DNA from: Vibrio metschnikovii CIP 69.14
GTDB taxonomy: Bacteria; Pseudomonadota; Gammaproteobacteria; Enterobacterales; Vibrionaceae
Length of the DNA stretch: 64,000 nt
Assembly: GCF_000176155.1 (NCBI RefSeq)
Contig: NZ_ACZO01000004.1
Location: 62,001-126,000, forward strand
Reading direction: 5' to 3'
Shown here piece after piece: positions 1-10,528 of this stretch (positions are counted from its first letter, which is position 1; each line of letters starts with the position of its first letter). Position numbers and translations under genes: made by a program. A model generated the notes under the pieces. The model was given only the letters and a program-made list of their open reading frames with translations, was not told the DNA's origin and did not search any database.

Positions 1-63
1 CATCAATGCAATGGTTATTGGCATCAATTACCAGGATTAGACGTTCATTATCAATAGTTCTCT

Positions 64-96
64 GACGCCCAACTCATAAAAATTGGCTTGGGCGTC
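64..96. other. hairpin downstream of nlpI
   Basis: A nine-base inverted repeat, GACGCCCAA (64-72) and TTGGGCGTC (88-96), lies just past the nlpI stop on its downstream side. Neither strand has a U-run directly after the stem, so it is not a standard intrinsic terminator. It could protect the 3' end of the nlpI transcript or act together with Rho. Only the palindrome itself is observed. Confidence 0.4.
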
Positions 97-107
97 CGTA
101 AATCGCG

Positions 108-1013
108 TTATTGTGCGACTCGCGCTTTGGCTAAATGAGCTTCTCGTAAATCATGATACATACGGCCTAATTCAATAAAGGCATAACGATGCTCAACATA
201 CTCATAGACATTAAAAGCAATCGCTAATTTATACAGCGAAATAGCCTGTGCAAAGTTATCTTCCATTTGATAACGTTTACCAAGATAGAAGTACGCCTCG
301 GTGAGCTGCTGTGCCAATAAGGTATTATCACGGGTGGTGCTTAATAGCGCTTTAAACACCTGATCTTGTGGAATCTCATCCAGCATCACACCAACCAATA
401 CCCAGCCACACTGTTCATCATGATCTTGATAGCGGTTCAATAAATCGTTCTTCGCTTGCTGTGGATTGACATCCGATTGAATAATGTAGAGCCACAAAGC
501 GCGAAAAGGGTCGCTCGGGTCTTGCTGATAATGAGCTTGAATATCTTGTAACGCGAGCTCTGGACGGTCACCATAATACAGGGCGATAGCGCGGTTTCTA
601 AGGGCATATTCGTTGCTTGGATCAAGTTCTAAAGTAGAGTCAAATGCTTCATAGGCAGCATCAAATTCACCTGCTTCGGTATAATAAACCCCAAGCAAAT
701 TAAAAATATCTGGCTGAGCCGGGTTTAAGGCCAATGACTGAGTAAAGTCTAATCGTGCTAGATCTCGCAGTCCGAGATTATCGTAGCCATTGCCACGTTC
801 AAAAAACATTTTTGCTCGCAGTTCATCGTTCAAATCGGTACGCTGCAATAATTGGCTTAAACGAGCAATCTGCACTTCCTGCTGAATCGTGGATTGCAAG
901 GGAATCGCCATCGGTGGATAAACCCAGTGCGTTGCTTGAGAACCACCTTTTACGGCGCATCCAGCCAATAACAAAATCATGACACTTACTAGAGCGCTTT
1001 GAAACCATTTCAC
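108..1013 (-). CDS. nlpI: lipoprotein NlpI, TPR repeat protein
   Basis: The 301-residue protein starts with a lipoprotein signal whose lipobox LLLAGC places the lipidated cysteine at residue 19. The mature part is alpha-helical with tetratricopeptide repeats (roughly residues 60-165, for example the stretch around NLLGVYYTEAGEFDAAYEAF). In E. coli NlpI is an outer-membrane lipoprotein that acts as adaptor for peptidoglycan endopeptidases and the Prc protease. The start is GTG, supported by an AGGAG at 1023-1027 nine bases upstream. The gene lies downstream of pnp on the same strand, as in other Vibrio and enterobacteria, separated by the pnp terminator. Confidence 0.93.
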   Translation of the reverse strand: MKWFQSALVSVMILLLAGCAVKGGSQATHWVYPPMAIPLQSTIQQEVQIARLSQLLQRTDLNDELRAKMFFERGNGYDNLGLRDLARLDFTQSLALNPAQPDIFNLLGVYYTEAGEFDAAYEAFDSTLELDPSNEYALRNRAIALYYGDRPELALQDIQAHYQQDPSDPFRALWLYIIQSDVNPQQAKNDLLNRYQDHDEQCGWVLVGVMLDEIPQDQVFKALLSTTRDNTLLAQQLTEAYFYLGKRYQMEDNFAQAISLYKLAIAFNVYEYVEHRYAFIELGRMYHDLREAHLAKARVAQ

Positions 1014-1045
1014 AAATCAGTACTCCTGTGGTTCCCCTAATCAAT

Positions 1046-1073
1046 AAAAAAGGGAGCGAATAGGCTCCCTTTA
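1046..1073 (-). terminator. intrinsic terminator of pnp
   Basis: On the minus strand a GGGAGCC/GGCTCCC-type stem with a short loop is followed by a run of T (read from the AAAAAA at 1046-1051). It lies between the pnp stop at 1131 and the nlpI GTG at 1013, so it ends the pnp transcript or attenuates read-through into nlpI. Confidence 0.8.
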
Positions 1074-1130
1074 TAACATGCTTTATCACGAAAAAGCGAA
1101 AACTGTTATTTCACTTCTGTCGTTAAGCGA

Positions 1131-3266
1131 TTATTCTGCCGCAGGTGCAGTGTTTTCTGCACTGGCTTCTTCTGCTGGTTTCTCTACCGCTTCTTTCATG
1201 CTCAAACGAACACGACCTTGACGGTCTATCTCCAACACTTTTACTTGTACTTCTTGGCCTTCTGCAAGGACGTCTGACACTTTTTCAATACGCTTATCTG
1301 CGATTTGTGAAATATGTACTAGGCCATCTTTACCAGGAAGAATCGTTACAAAGGCACCAAAATCAGCAAGACGAGCAACTTTACCCGTATAAATCTTACC
1401 GACTTCGACTTCCGCGGTAATTTGCAGAATACGACGAATCGCTTCTTGCGCTTGATCACCGTCAGTGGCAGCAATTTTGATCGTACCGTCATCTTCGATT
1501 TCAATCGTCGTGCCCGTTTCTTCGGTCAACATACGAATCACTGCACCGCCTTTACCAATCACATCTTTGATCTTTTCAGAGCTGATCTTCATGGTATGGA
1601 TACGAGGCGCAAATTCTGAAATATCATCACGGGCACCAGCAATTGCTTGATCCATAACTGAAAGAATGTGCAAACGAGCACCTTTCGCTTGGTTCAGAGC
1701 AATCTGCATGATCTCTTTAGTGATACCTTCGATCTTGATATCCATCTGTAGTGCAGTCACACCGTTTGAGGTACCTGCCACTTTAAAGTCCATATCACCA
1801 AGATGATCTTCATCACCTAAAATGTCAGAAAGAACAACGAAATTCTCGTCTTCTTTGACTAGGCCCATTGCGATACCAGCAACAGAAGCCTTAATAGGCA
1901 CGCCAGCATCCATAAGAGCCAAAGATGAACCACATACTGAGGCCATTGATGATGAACCGTTTGATTCAGTGATCTCAGAAACAACACGTACCGTGTACGG
2001 GAATTCATCCGCAGAAGGCATTACCGCTGCGATACCGCGCTTAGCCAAACGACCATGACCAATTTCACGACGCTTAGGTGAACCAACAAAACCTGTCTCA
2101 CCAACACAGTAAGGAGGGAAGTTGTAATGCAGCATGAAGTAATCTTTACGCTCACCCGTTAACTCATCGATAATTTGAGCATCACGCTGAGTGCCTAGTG
2201 TCGCCGTGACTAGTGCTTGCGTTTCACCACGAGTGAACAAAGAACTACCATGTGTACGTGGTAATACACCGGTACGTACATCCAAGGCACGGATCATGTC
2301 TTTTTCACGACCATCAATACGTTTTTCACCCGCAATGATGCGACCACGAACGACTTGTTTTTCAAGTGCGCCTAGCAGCTTCTTAATTTTCATTACATCT
2401 TGCGAATCATCTTCAGCCAAGATCGCCGCAATGACATCGGCTTTGATCGCCGCGACTTTCTCGTAACGCGCCATTTTTTCGATGATTTGGTACGCTTCGG
2501 TTAGACGAACTTCAGCTAGCTGAGCAATTTTCTCTTTTAATGCGGTATTTTCTTGTGGTGCAACCCAATCCCAAGATGGCGTAGCCACTTCAGCTGCAAA
2601 TTCATTGATGGCATTAATGACCACTTGTTGTTGATCGTGACCATAAACCACCGCGGCTAGCATCTCTTCTTCGCTGAGGATGTCGGCTTCTGACTCAACC
2701 ATCAACACCGCGCCTTCCGTACCTGCAACAACAAGGTCAAGACGTGATTGATCCAACTCTTTCGGGCTTGGGTTAAGTACCAATTGACCATTGATATGAC
2801 CAACACGAGCAGCACCAATTGGACCATTAAATGGCATGCCAGAAATCGCTAACGCAGCAGAGGTACCAATCATGGTAACGATATCTGGTTGAACATTTGG
2901 GTTAACCGATACTACCGTGGCAATCACTTGTACTTCGTTAGTAAAAGCATCATGGAACAGAGGGCGAATAGGACGGTCGATAAGACGAGCGATTAACGTT
3001 TCACTTTCTGAAGGACGACCTTCACGCTTAAAGAAACCGCCAGGAATTTTACCCGCAGCGTAGGTACGCTCTTGGTAGTTAACCGTTAATGGGAAGAAAT
3101 CTTGTCCTTCTACGGCGTCTTTTTTACCAACCACAGAAACAAAAACGGCGGTATCATCCATCGTCGCCATCACAGCGGCTGTCGCTTGGCGAGCCATTAC
3201 ACCGGTTTCTAACGTCACGGTATGATTACCGTATTGGAAAGTTTTCACTACTGGTTTTTCGAACAT
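1131..3266 (-). CDS. pnp: polyribonucleotide nucleotidyltransferase (PNPase)
   Basis: A 711-residue phosphorolytic 3'-5' exoribonuclease and degradosome component, close to the usual length of about 711. Two RNase PH-like domains (roughly residues 10-230 and 310-540) flank an alpha-helical linker. A KH domain ([16 protein letters not shown], near residue 565) and a C-terminal S1 domain ([18 protein letters not shown]) follow. The ATG at 3266 has an AAGGA Shine-Dalgarno. It follows rpsO as in E. coli, where the pnp leader is cut by RNase III and PNPase represses its own synthesis; several hairpins in the leader here are compatible with that. The tail ends in Ala/Glu-rich sequence. Confidence 0.98.
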   Translation of the reverse strand: MFEKPVVKTFQYGNHTVTLETGVMARQATAAVMATMDDTAVFVSVVGKKDAVEGQDFFPLTVNYQERTYAAGKIPGGFFKREGRPSESETLIARLIDRPIRPLFHDAFTNEVQVIATVVSVNPNVQPDIVTMIGTSAALAISGMPFNGPIGAARVGHINGQLVLNPSPKELDQSRLDLVVAGTEGAVLMVESEADILSEEEMLAAVVYGHDQQQVVINAINEFAAEVATPSWDWVAPQENTALKEKIAQLAEVRLTEAYQIIEKMARYEKVAAIKADVIAAILAEDDSQDVMKIKKLLGALEKQVVRGRIIAGEKRIDGREKDMIRALDVRTGVLPRTHGSSLFTRGETQALVTATLGTQRDAQIIDELTGERKDYFMLHYNFPPYCVGETGFVGSPKRREIGHGRLAKRGIAAVMPSADEFPYTVRVVSEITESNGSSSMASVCGSSLALMDAGVPIKASVAGIAMGLVKEDENFVVLSDILGDEDHLGDMDFKVAGTSNGVTALQMDIKIEGITKEIMQIALNQAKGARLHILSVMDQAIAGARDDISEFAPRIHTMKISSEKIKDVIGKGGAVIRMLTEETGTTIEIEDDGTIKIAATDGDQAQEAIRRILQITAEVEVGKIYTGKVARLADFGAFVTILPGKDGLVHISQIADKRIEKVSDVLAEGQEVQVKVLEIDRQGRVRLSMKEAVEKPAEEASAENTAPAAE

Positions 3267-3480
3267 TAAGTTTTTCCTTTTCTAGGTGAGACCTAGATAA
3301 ATTGAACAAGACTCAAAGCACTACCAATCGCGACTAGTAAAAAAAGACTCGCTGATCCTAATCTGTTTTTAATAGCCGCGACCTGCTGGTCGACTGGGGT
3401 GACTGTAATGCGATGAGAAATAATCGTGCCAACCATCAAAGTTGGACGGGATGTAGTATAAACTACTTAGCTAGGGATAT
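3267..3480 (-). promoter_or_regulatory. structured pnp leader
   Basis: The roughly 215 bases between the rpsO terminator and the pnp start contain four short perfect stems: 3282-3296 (CTAGGT/ACCTAG, just upstream of the Shine-Dalgarno), 3379-3392 (CGACC/GGTCG), 3429-3445 (CCAAC/GTTGG) and 3453-3466 (GTAGT/ACTAC). In E. coli the corresponding leader folds into stem-loops cut by RNase III and then destabilised by PNPase. That this leader works the same way is inference from position and foldability. Confidence 0.5.
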
Positions 3481-3496
3481 GCCAAATTTAGATAAC

Positions 3497-3523
3497 AAAA
3501 AAAGGGGCATTAGCCCCTTTTTT
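3497..3523. terminator. rpsO terminator
   Basis: A compact hairpin AAAAAAGGGGC-ATTA-GCCCCTTTTTT reads as an intrinsic terminator on both strands. On the minus strand it lies 27 bases past the rpsO stop and before the pnp leader, so it would separate rpsO from pnp with partial read-through, as known for the E. coli rpsO-pnp locus. Confidence 0.88.
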
Positions 3524-3550
3524 AAACAAACTGTACTATGCAGCCACTGA

Positions 3551-3820
3551 TTAGCGACGTAGGCCTAGACGTTTGATAAGGTCTTGGTAGCGTCCTAGAT
3601 CTTTACCTTTTAGGTAGTCTAGAAGTTTACGACGACTTGAAACCATACGTAGCAGACCACGACGGCTGTGGTGATCGCCTTTGTGCGTTTTGAAGTGACC
3701 TTGTAAGTGGTTGATAGAAGCAGTCAGTAGTGCTACTTGTACTTCTGGTGAACCAGTATCGCCTTCGGCACGTGCGTATTCAGCAACGATTGCTGCTTTA
3801 GTTTCTGCATTCAGAGACAT
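3551..3820 (-). CDS. rpsO: 30S ribosomal protein S15
   Basis: An 89-residue protein of exactly the usual S15 length, with the conserved [20 protein letters not shown] and [18 protein letters not shown] segments that contact 16S rRNA in the central domain of the 30S subunit. The ATG at 3820 has a strong AGGAGAG Shine-Dalgarno. It lies between truB and pnp as in E. coli. In E. coli S15 represses its own translation through a leader pseudoknot; the 126 bases upstream could hold one, but I did not resolve it. Confidence 0.98.
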   Translation of the reverse strand: MSLNAETKAAIVAEYARAEGDTGSPEVQVALLTASINHLQGHFKTHKGDHHSRRGLLRMVSSRRKLLDYLKGKDLGRYQDLIKRLGLRR

Positions 3821-3946
3821 TATTCTCTCCTAAAGAGTTAAGTTTATTATTGTGCCAGCCAATCTCTGATTCAGCCGACACGCGAGCGCGAATTATAGGG
3901 AATAACGCGCAGACACACAAGCGCAAACTCGCTTAGCCTGAGCGGA

Positions 3947-4885
3947 TTATTGTGGATAAACCACTAAACGTTTCGGAGCGACTTTTCCATCTTGATCAAT
4001 TTGCCCTACGCCAAGAAAACGCCGTTGTTCGCCTTCGGTCATTCTAACCAGACCTTCGGTGGGGGCTCCGAAAACTTGCACCGCTTGTCCATGTTGAACC
4101 ATATGGGCAAGTTCAGCAATCAGGTTAACCTCTGGCAAATCTTGTACAGCCGTATCCATTGGCAGTAGCAATTCATCCAATCGCTGATACTTCTCACTCT
4201 CTTCGCCCTGTACTTCTTCAACCAAGGCATTCAATTGCTCTAAGGTCACCATGCTTTGATACGGGTAATTGGCGACTCCAATACGGCGCAACATGGTGAC
4301 ATGAGCACCACAACCGAGCATCTCACCTAAATCATCAACAATCGTTCGAATGTAAGTCCCTTTAGAACAGTGGACTTCCATCTCTACTTCATCGCCTTCA
4401 AAACGGTGTAAGGTGATCTCATAGACATTGATTTTTCGAGCTTCACGGGCCACTTCAATCCCTTGGCGCGCATACTCATAAAGTGGCTTACCTTGATGTT
4501 TTAAGGCAGAAAACATCGAAGGAACTTGCCAGGTTTGCCCCTGAAAAGAAGCAATATGAGTCAGCAGTGTTTCACGCTGTACATTGACCGGACGAGTTTC
4601 TACTACTTGACCATCAGAATCTGAGGTATCAGTGCGCTGACCTAGTTTAGCAATCACACGATAACGCTTATCAGAATCGAGTAAAAACTGAGAAAACTTG
4701 GTCGCCTCCCCCAAACAAATCGGTAACATCCCCGTCGCTAATGGATCAAGCGCACCGGTGTGTCCTGCTTTTTCAGCAAAATAGAGGCGTTTCACTTTCT
4801 GTAGTATATCGTTCGATGAGATGCCCGTGGTTTTATCGAGTAGTAAGACGCCGTTAATTGCACGGCCTTTACGACGTCGTGCCAT
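3947..4885 (-). CDS. truB: tRNA pseudouridine(55) synthase TruB
   Basis: A 312-residue enzyme that converts U55 of tRNA T-loops to pseudouridine. The catalytic motif region [17 protein letters not shown] (near residue 40-56, catalytic Asp in ALDPLATG) and the KGTYIRT segment are clear. The C-terminal part resembles a PUA-type RNA-binding domain. Its ATG overlaps the rbfA stop by one base (TAATG), indicating translational coupling within the infB-rbfA-truB transcript. Confidence 0.97.
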   Translation of the reverse strand: MARRRKGRAINGVLLLDKTTGISSNDILQKVKRLYFAEKAGHTGALDPLATGMLPICLGEATKFSQFLLDSDKRYRVIAKLGQRTDTSDSDGQVVETRPVNVQRETLLTHIASFQGQTWQVPSMFSALKHQGKPLYEYARQGIEVAREARKINVYEITLHRFEGDEVEMEVHCSKGTYIRTIVDDLGEMLGCGAHVTMLRRIGVANYPYQSMVTLEQLNALVEEVQGEESEKYQRLDELLLPMDTAVQDLPEVNLIAELAHMVQHGQAVQVFGAPTEGLVRMTEGEQRRFLGVGQIDQDGKVAPKRLVVYPQ

Positions 4886-5280
4886 TACTCTTCGTCCTCT
4901 CGACCTGCATCTTGTTGACGACGTTTATCTTGATTGACCACTTCAGTGACTAAGTTAGACATCCGCATCCCTTCGACAAGAGTATTGTCATAGTGGAAAC
5001 GAATTTCTGGTGTTAGACGTAAGCGAATTCGCTTACCAAGCATCATACGAATGTGCACTTCGTGCTCACGCAGCGCTTTAATACAAGACTCTGGTGTTTG
5101 CTCTCCGATACAAAGAAAGGTCACAAACACTTTCGCATACGCTAAGTCTCGTGAGACTTCCACATCGGATATGGTAACCATTCCTAAACGTGAATCACGA
5201 ACTTCACGCTGTAAAATCATCGCTAATTCTTTTTGTAATTGCTGAGCCACTCGCTGAGTTCGGCTAAATTCTTTTGGCAT
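4885..5280 (-). CDS. rbfA: ribosome-binding factor A
   Basis: A 131-residue KH-fold 30S maturation and cold-shock factor beginning [19 protein letters not shown], closely matching the E. coli N-terminus and length (about 133). A longer in-frame extension upstream to 5331 encodes 17 residues without family similarity, so the internal ATG at 5280 is chosen; only a weak GAGAAAA precedes it. The stop overlaps the truB start. The acidic C-terminal tail (REDEE) is typical. Confidence 0.95.
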   Translation of the reverse strand: MPKEFSRTQRVAQQLQKELAMILQREVRDSRLGMVTISDVEVSRDLAYAKVFVTFLCIGEQTPESCIKALREHEVHIRMMLGKRIRLRLTPEIRFHYDNTLVEGMRMSNLVTEVVNQDKRRQQDAGREDEE

Positions 5281-5376
5281 ATTTTTTCTCACTAATAGAA
5301 AGAATGGGGGGATGGTTTCCCAGCCCCCCATGGTGTATTCAACAACCTAACATTACCGTAAATGCAATTTTAGTTG

Positions 5377-8079
5377 CTAGTCGATGGTACGCTGGATCTC
5401 AACGATTTCAAAGACTTCGATCTGGTCACCAACGCGTACGTCGTTATAGTTTTTAACGCCGATACCACATTCGTAACCATTCTTAACTTCAGCTACATCA
5501 TCTTTAAAACGACGTAGTGATTCAAGCTCGCCTTCATAAATAACCACGTTATCACGTAGAACACGGATTGGACTGTTACGCTTAATGGTACCTTCCGTTA
5601 CCATACAGCCAGCAATCGCACCCAGTTTTGGTGATTTGAAGACATCACGTACTTGAGCAAGACCAATGATCTCTTGCTTAAATTCAGGGGCAAGCATACC
5701 GCTCATCGCTTGCTTCACTTCATCGATCAATTGGTAAATGATCGAGTAGTAACGCAGATCGATATTTTCATCTTCAATCGTACGACGAGCAGAGGCATCG
5801 GCACGCACGTTAAAACCAACCACGATAGCGTTAGATGCTGCCGCTAATACCGCATCCGTTTCCGTAATACCGCCAACACCAGAACCGACAATGTTCACTT
5901 TAACTTCATCAGTTGATAGTTTTTTCAGTGATTCAGCAATCGCTTCTACAGAACCTTGTACGTCGGCTTTCAGTACCACGTTCAACTCAGCAACATCACC
6001 GGCCGCCATATTTGAGAACATGTTCTCAAGTTTAGACTTCTGTTGACGAGCGAGTTTAACATCACGGAATTTACCTTGACGATAGTTAGCCACTTCACGA
6101 GCTTTACGCTCATCACGAACCACGGTTGCTTCATCACCAGCAGAAGGAACGCCAGATAAACCGAGGATCTCAACTGGAATTGATGGGCCAGCATGCTCAA
6201 TCTCGTTACCCACTTCATCACGCATCGCACGTACACGGCCATATTCCTGACCACATAAAACGATGTCGCCTTTATTCAAGGTACCCGATTGAACCAACAC
6301 AGTCGCGACTGGGCCACGGCCTTTATCTAAGCGAGATTCAATCACCACGCCTGACGCCATACCTTCTTTAACGGCTTTCAACTCAAGCACTTCTGCTTGT
6401 AGAAGAATCGCTTCAAGTAAGCCATCAATATTGGTGCCTTGTTTAGCAGAGATATGGACGAACATGTTTTCGCCGCCCCACTCTTCAGGCATGATATCGT
6501 ACTGAGCAAGCTCATTTTTCACGTTATCTGGATTAGCCGCTTCTTTATCGATTTTGTTGACCGCAACGATAAGAGGAACCCCTGCCGCTTTCGCATGCTG
6601 AATCGCTTCTACCGTTTGAGGCATTACGCCATCATCTGCAGCAACAACCAACACAACGATATCCGTTGCTTGAGCACCACGAGCACGCATTGAAGTAAAC
6701 GCAGCGTGTCCCGGAGTATCAAGGAAGGTAATCATACCATTAGGCGTTTCTACATGGTAAGCACCGATATGCTGGGTAATACCACCCGCTTCGGCATCAG
6801 CCACGTGAGTACGACGAATATAGTCAAGCGTTGACGTTTTACCATGGTCAACGTGGCCCATAATCGTTACGACAGGAGCACGAGAAACCAGTTCAAACTT
6901 ATTATCACGATCAGAAAGAATGGCTTCTTCTAGCTCATTTTCTTTACGCAAAATAACTTTATGTCCCATCTCTTCTGCCACTAATTGAGCCGTTTCTTGG
7001 TCAATCACTTGGTTGATGGTAGCCATAGCGCCCATTTTCATCATCACTTTGATGACTTCGGTGGCTTTTACCGACATCTTATTGGCTAGCTCAGAAATTA
7101 CGATGGTTTCACCAATCACAACGTCTGATTTAGCAACAACGGCGCTCTTATCGAAGCCATGTTGCATTGATGTAGGTTTGTTAATTCGACCTTTACGTCC
7201 CGCTTTACCGCCACGAGTACGTGAACCACGCTCTTGTTTATCATCACGTGAGGATAATTTGGTCTTTTTCAATTTGGCTGCACGACGAGCGCCTTCTTCA
7301 CGACGGTCTGCTTCATCTTCCGCCTCACGTGCATGAGTTGAGGTGGTTAGATGGTAATCTGTATCTTCTTGCATATTGCCTTTTTTCTCTTCTTCAGCAG
7401 ACCAGCGATCTTTATTTTTTTCGGCCAACTCGCGTGCTATCTCTAGCTGACGCTGACTTTCCTCTTCAATTTTACGCTGAGCCTCTTCTTCTTGGCGGCG
7501 TTTTAATTGTTCGGCCTCTTTTCGTGCTGCTTCTTGCTTTGATTTATCTTGTGCAGAACGCTCACGTTTTGCTTGATTGACTTCAACCGGTACATCACGT
7601 TGAGCTTCTTCGGCTTCACGCTTCGCCTTCTCTTCTGCTTCACGCTGAGCTTTCTCTTGCGCTTCACGTGCAGCCTTTTCTTCAGCCTCACGTTTCAATG
7701 CTGCTTCGGCTTCACGTTTGGCTTTTTCTTCTGCTTCACGTTGCGCTGCTTCTTCAGCTTCACGTTTAGCATCATCTTCAATTACACTGCGCTTAACATA
7801 CGTCCGTTTTTTGCGCACTTCAACCTGAACATTCTTACTTTTACCACCACCGGCATTCACACTCAGTGTGCTGCGGGTTTTACGCTGGAGGGTTAAACGA
7901 GTCGGCTCAGAACCTTCACCATGTTCTTTACGCAAATGAGTAAGAAGTTTTTGTTTCTCTTCTTCACTTACATGATCTGAACCCGCTTTTTCCATACCTG
8001 CATCAGCAAGCTGTTCTAATAAGCGGTCAACTGGCGTACCAATTTCTTCACTCAGTGCTTTAACTGTAAGTTGTGTCAT
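5377..8079 (-). CDS. infB: translation initiation factor IF-2
   Basis: A 900-residue GTPase that delivers initiator tRNA to the 30S subunit. The start [14 protein letters not shown] matches the IF2 N-terminal domain and has a strong GGAGGAAG; an upstream in-frame extension to 8118 overlaps nusA and is rejected. A charged Lys/Arg/Glu/Ala repeat region spans about residues 100-160. The G domain has G1 GHVDHGKT near residue 406, DTPGH near 453 and NKID near 506, followed by domains II, III and IV. It sits in the rimP-nusA-infB-rbfA-truB operon. The length is normal for gammaproteobacteria (E. coli 890). Confidence 0.98.
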   Translation of the reverse strand: MTQLTVKALSEEIGTPVDRLLEQLADAGMEKAGSDHVSEEEKQKLLTHLRKEHGEGSEPTRLTLQRKTRSTLSVNAGGGKSKNVQVEVRKKRTYVKRSVIEDDAKREAEEAAQREAEEKAKREAEAALKREAEEKAAREAQEKAQREAEEKAKREAEEAQRDVPVEVNQAKRERSAQDKSKQEAARKEAEQLKRRQEEEAQRKIEEESQRQLEIARELAEKNKDRWSAEEEKKGNMQEDTDYHLTTSTHAREAEDEADRREEGARRAAKLKKTKLSSRDDKQERGSRTRGGKAGRKGRINKPTSMQHGFDKSAVVAKSDVVIGETIVISELANKMSVKATEVIKVMMKMGAMATINQVIDQETAQLVAEEMGHKVILRKENELEEAILSDRDNKFELVSRAPVVTIMGHVDHGKTSTLDYIRRTHVADAEAGGITQHIGAYHVETPNGMITFLDTPGHAAFTSMRARGAQATDIVVLVVAADDGVMPQTVEAIQHAKAAGVPLIVAVNKIDKEAANPDNVKNELAQYDIMPEEWGGENMFVHISAKQGTNIDGLLEAILLQAEVLELKAVKEGMASGVVIESRLDKGRGPVATVLVQSGTLNKGDIVLCGQEYGRVRAMRDEVGNEIEHAGPSIPVEILGLSGVPSAGDEATVVRDERKAREVANYRQGKFRDVKLARQQKSKLENMFSNMAAGDVAELNVVLKADVQGSVEAIAESLKKLSTDEVKVNIVGSGVGGITETDAVLAAASNAIVVGFNVRADASARRTIEDENIDLRYYSIIYQLIDEVKQAMSGMLAPEFKQEIIGLAQVRDVFKSPKLGAIAGCMVTEGTIKRNSPIRVLRDNVVIYEGELESLRRFKDDVAEVKNGYECGIGVKNYNDVRVGDQIEVFEIVEIQRTID
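7605..7775 (-). repeat. degenerate [12 protein letters not shown] repeat inside infB
   Basis: The infB N-terminal region encodes imperfect tandem units of the type [14 protein letters not shown], visible at DNA level as recurring GCTTCACGTTTGGCTTTTTC-like strings on the plus strand. The product would be a long charged helix linking the IF2 N domain to the G domain. It also creates spurious long reading frames on the opposite strand. Repeats of this kind can change length by slippage. Confidence 0.7.
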
Positions 8080-8101
8080 GCCGCTTCCTCCCCTGCTGAA
8101 A

Positions 8102-9589
8102 CTATGCGTCTTCGCCAAACCAACAAATATTGCGAGCCGCCATAATTAATTCGCCCGCACGCTCTTCGGTTAGGCCTTCAATACCTTCAAGATCGTCGAT
8201 GCCTTGGTCAGCGAGATCTTCCAGAGTTGCTACTCCTTTCGCTGCCAATTTAAATGCCATATCACGCTCTAAACCAGCTAAACCAAGCAGATCATCTGCT
8301 GGCTCAAGCCCTTCAAATGACTCTTCTTGCGTTAGGGCAATCGTCGTTAATGCCTCTTTGGCACGAGCGCGTATTTCTTCGATGATCTCTTCATTCAGAC
8401 CATCGATTTCAAGCAACTCGCTTACTGGAACATAAGCTATCTCTTCTAACGTAGAGAAGCCTTCTTCTACTAACATCTCGGCAAAATCTTGCTCAATATC
8501 GAGGTACTTCATAAATTTCTCGATAGAGGCGGTTGATTCTTCTTGATGTTTTTTCTGTAAATCTGCAACCGTCATCACGTTCAGTTCCCAACCAGTAAGT
8601 TGAGAGGCTAAGCGGACGTTTTGACCATTGCGACCAATCGCTTGAGCTAAATTATCGGCTTCAACAGCAATATCCATTGAGTGGGCGTCTTCATCAACAA
8701 TGATCGAAGCAACATCAGCAGGAGCCATCGCATTGATAACGAACTGCGCAGGGTTATCATCCCACAGCACGATATCGATACGCTCACCACCAAGCTCACT
8801 AGACACCGCTTGTACACGTGCACCACGCATACCTACGCAAGCACCGACAGGGTCGATGCGCTTATCGTTACTTTTCACCGCGATTTTAGCGCGAGAACCA
8901 GGATCACGTGCCGCGCCTTTTAGCTCGATCATCTCTTCGCCAATTTCTGGAACTTCAACACGGAAGAGTTCAGCAAGCATTTCCGGTTTAGAGCGCGTAA
9001 TAAACAGTTGGAAACCACGAGCTTCAGGTGCCACTTTAAAGAGCAAACCACGCACTCGGTCACCTGAGCGGAAGTTTTCACGTGGTAATTGGTCTTCACG
9101 TAGAATTACCGCTTCCGCGTTATTACCCAAATCAACAATCACGCTATCGCGGTTAACTTTCTTAACCACGCCAGTGACAAGCTCACCTTCGTTATCGATA
9201 AACTGTTCAACAATTTGCGCACGTTCGGCTTCACGGACTTTCTGTACGATCACTTGCTTAGCAGTTTGAGTGGTAATGCGATCAAAAGTCACTGACTCAA
9301 TTTGATCTTCAATGTAATCACCCAACTGAACCGTTTCATCATCATAATTCGCCGCATCAAACGAGATCTCTTTGGTTGGATGCTCAACGTTTTCAACCAC
9401 TAACCAACGACGGAAAGTTTCAAACTCACCCGTTTTACGGTCGATAGCAACACGAACCTCAATTTCCATTTCGTGTTTTTTCTTGGTCGACGTAGCCAAA
9501 GCTGTCTCTAACGCTTCAAAAATACGTTCACGAGGTACCGCTTTCTCATTAGAAACCGCCTCAACGACCGCTAAAATTTCTTTACTCAT
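8102..9589 (-). CDS. nusA: transcription termination/antitermination factor NusA
   Basis: A 495-residue RNA polymerase-associated factor, the same length as E. coli NusA. The N-terminal polymerase-binding domain ([20 protein letters not shown]) is followed by an S1 domain ([20 protein letters not shown], about residue 135) and two KH domains ([15 protein letters not shown] and [17 protein letters not shown]). Two C-terminal acidic helix-hairpin repeats ([32 protein letters not shown]) are found in gammaproteobacterial NusA. It lies between rimP and infB. In E. coli NusA controls this operon at terminators upstream of rimP; the arrangement at 10.1-10.2 kb suggests the same. Confidence 0.98.
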   Translation of the reverse strand: MSKEILAVVEAVSNEKAVPRERIFEALETALATSTKKKHEMEIEVRVAIDRKTGEFETFRRWLVVENVEHPTKEISFDAANYDDETVQLGDYIEDQIESVTFDRITTQTAKQVIVQKVREAERAQIVEQFIDNEGELVTGVVKKVNRDSVIVDLGNNAEAVILREDQLPRENFRSGDRVRGLLFKVAPEARGFQLFITRSKPEMLAELFRVEVPEIGEEMIELKGAARDPGSRAKIAVKSNDKRIDPVGACVGMRGARVQAVSSELGGERIDIVLWDDNPAQFVINAMAPADVASIIVDEDAHSMDIAVEADNLAQAIGRNGQNVRLASQLTGWELNVMTVADLQKKHQEESTASIEKFMKYLDIEQDFAEMLVEEGFSTLEEIAYVPVSELLEIDGLNEEIIEEIRARAKEALTTIALTQEESFEGLEPADDLLGLAGLERDMAFKLAAKGVATLEDLADQGIDDLEGIEGLTEERAGELIMAARNICWFGEDA

Positions 9590-9624
9590 TGTTATAGCCT
9601 CTTAAGCTCTATTCTCTAGGAGAA

Positions 9625-10080
9625 CTAAAATTTAGGGATCAGGTTAGCTTTGGCAATATTACTCAGGGCGAAATATTCTTCTTGCCCATCAGCAATAACG
9701 GTGACCGTTTCGCCTTCAACCGCATGGATAATACCTTTCCATTTACGGCGATTAGCAACAGCCATTTTTAAGACAATGCTGACCTCGTGACCTATAAACT
9801 GCTCGTAATGTGCTGCTTTAAAGAGTGGTCTTTCCAAACCAGGCGAGGATACTTCTAAGTTGTAAGCGACCGTGATCGGGTCTTCAACGTCCAGTACCGC
9901 ACTGACTTGGTGACTAACTTCAGCACAAGCATCAACGGTGATGCCATTTTCATGATCAATATAGATACGCAGTGTTGAATGTTCACCAGCACGCACAAAT
10001 TCTAATCCAACTAATTCATAACCTGTTGCCGCTACTGGCGCTTCAAGCATTTCAGTAAGTTGTCTTTCTAAACCAGTCAT
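9625..10080 (-). CDS. rimP: ribosome maturation factor RimP
   Basis: A 151-residue 30S assembly factor (former YhbC/p15a), first protein gene of the nusA-infB operon. Recognisable segments are [23 protein letters not shown] and [12 protein letters not shown], the family's central signature. The ATG at 10080 is preceded by CTGGAGTG. The terminator-like stem at 10099-10118 ends only about 18 bases upstream of the start, leaving no room for a separate promoter after it, so transcripts must pass through it. Confidence 0.96.
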   Translation of the reverse strand: MTGLERQLTEMLEAPVAATGYELVGLEFVRAGEHSTLRIYIDHENGITVDACAEVSHQVSAVLDVEDPITVAYNLEVSSPGLERPLFKAAHYEQFIGHEVSIVLKMAVANRRKWKGIIHAVEGETVTVIADGQEEYFALSNIAKANLIPKF

Positions 10081-10098
10081 TTAAACCACTCCAGAAAC

Positions 10099-10118
10099 AA
10101 AAAAAGGGCATAGAGCCC
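10099..10118 (-). terminator. terminator/attenuator directly upstream of rimP
   Basis: On the minus strand GGGC-TCTAT-GCCC is followed by TTTTTTTG, a small intrinsic terminator whose U-run almost touches the rimP Shine-Dalgarno. It is the second of two terminators between the initiator tRNA and rimP. In E. coli, NusA-sensitive terminators in this interval regulate the operon; the same role here is inferred. Confidence 0.65.
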
Positions 10119-10169
10119 AATTTAAATTCCAAGCAAGCACCTGAAATTTTCATGATGAAATTCAGATAA

Positions 10170-10199
10170 CAAAAAACCCCGAAAGTCGGGGTTTTTTGT
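10170..10199. terminator. strong bidirectional terminator between metY and rimP
   Basis: A perfect 13-14 base stem ACAAAAAACCCCGA / TCGGGGTTTTTTGT with a three-base loop. It reads as an intrinsic terminator on either strand. On the minus strand it lies downstream of the initiator tRNA gene and upstream of rimP. Confidence 0.88.
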
Positions 10200-10286
10200 T
10201 GCTGGACCCTGATAAATTGAGAAATTATTCTCAACTGCAGTGAGGTTAACACTGCCAAACTTGCATCAATTTACCACTTAGGTAAA
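10200..10286 (-). promoter_or_regulatory. hairpin-rich trailer of the initiator tRNA
   Basis: Three further stems occur between the tRNA and the strong terminator: 10217-10234 (TTGAGAA/TTCTCAA), 10237-10255 (GCAGTG/CACTGC) and 10270-10286 (TTTACC/GGTAAA), the last abutting the CCA end of the tRNA. They are probable processing or termination structures in the tRNA 3' trailer. The E. coli metY-rimP spacer is processed by RNase III; equivalence here is inference. Confidence 0.5.
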
Positions 10287-10363
<77 letters not shown>

Positions 10364-10418
10364 TCCGACTTGTAAGCAATTATACGCGCTACAAGGTGAT
10401 TTACAAGTTTGTAAATAA

Positions 10419-10502
10419 TGGTGCCGAGAGAGGGACTCGAACCCTCACACCATAGGCGCTAGCACCTCATGCTAGTGTGTCTACCAATTTCACCATCTCG
10501 GC
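10419..10502 (-). tRNA. leuU: tRNA-Leu (GAG)
   Basis: An 84-base type II tRNA with acceptor stem GCCGAGA/TCTCGGC, encoded CCA, long variable arm and anticodon loop ATGAGGT giving anticodon GAG, which reads CUC and CUU leucine codons. It lies 26 bases downstream of secG and upstream of the initiator tRNA, the same order as secG-leuU in E. coli, so it may be processed from a secG-tRNA transcript. Confidence 0.96.
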
Positions 10503-10528
10503 ATAACCTGACTTATCTTTTGATAAGT

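Noticed and set aside
7503..7896. Reading frames opposite the infB repeat
   Set aside because: They arise from the repetitive Lys/Glu codons of IF2 and encode Phe/Leu-rich nonsense.
10052..10258. 68-codon minus-strand frame across the rimP leader
   Set aside because: It is made of two terminators and the rimP 5' end.
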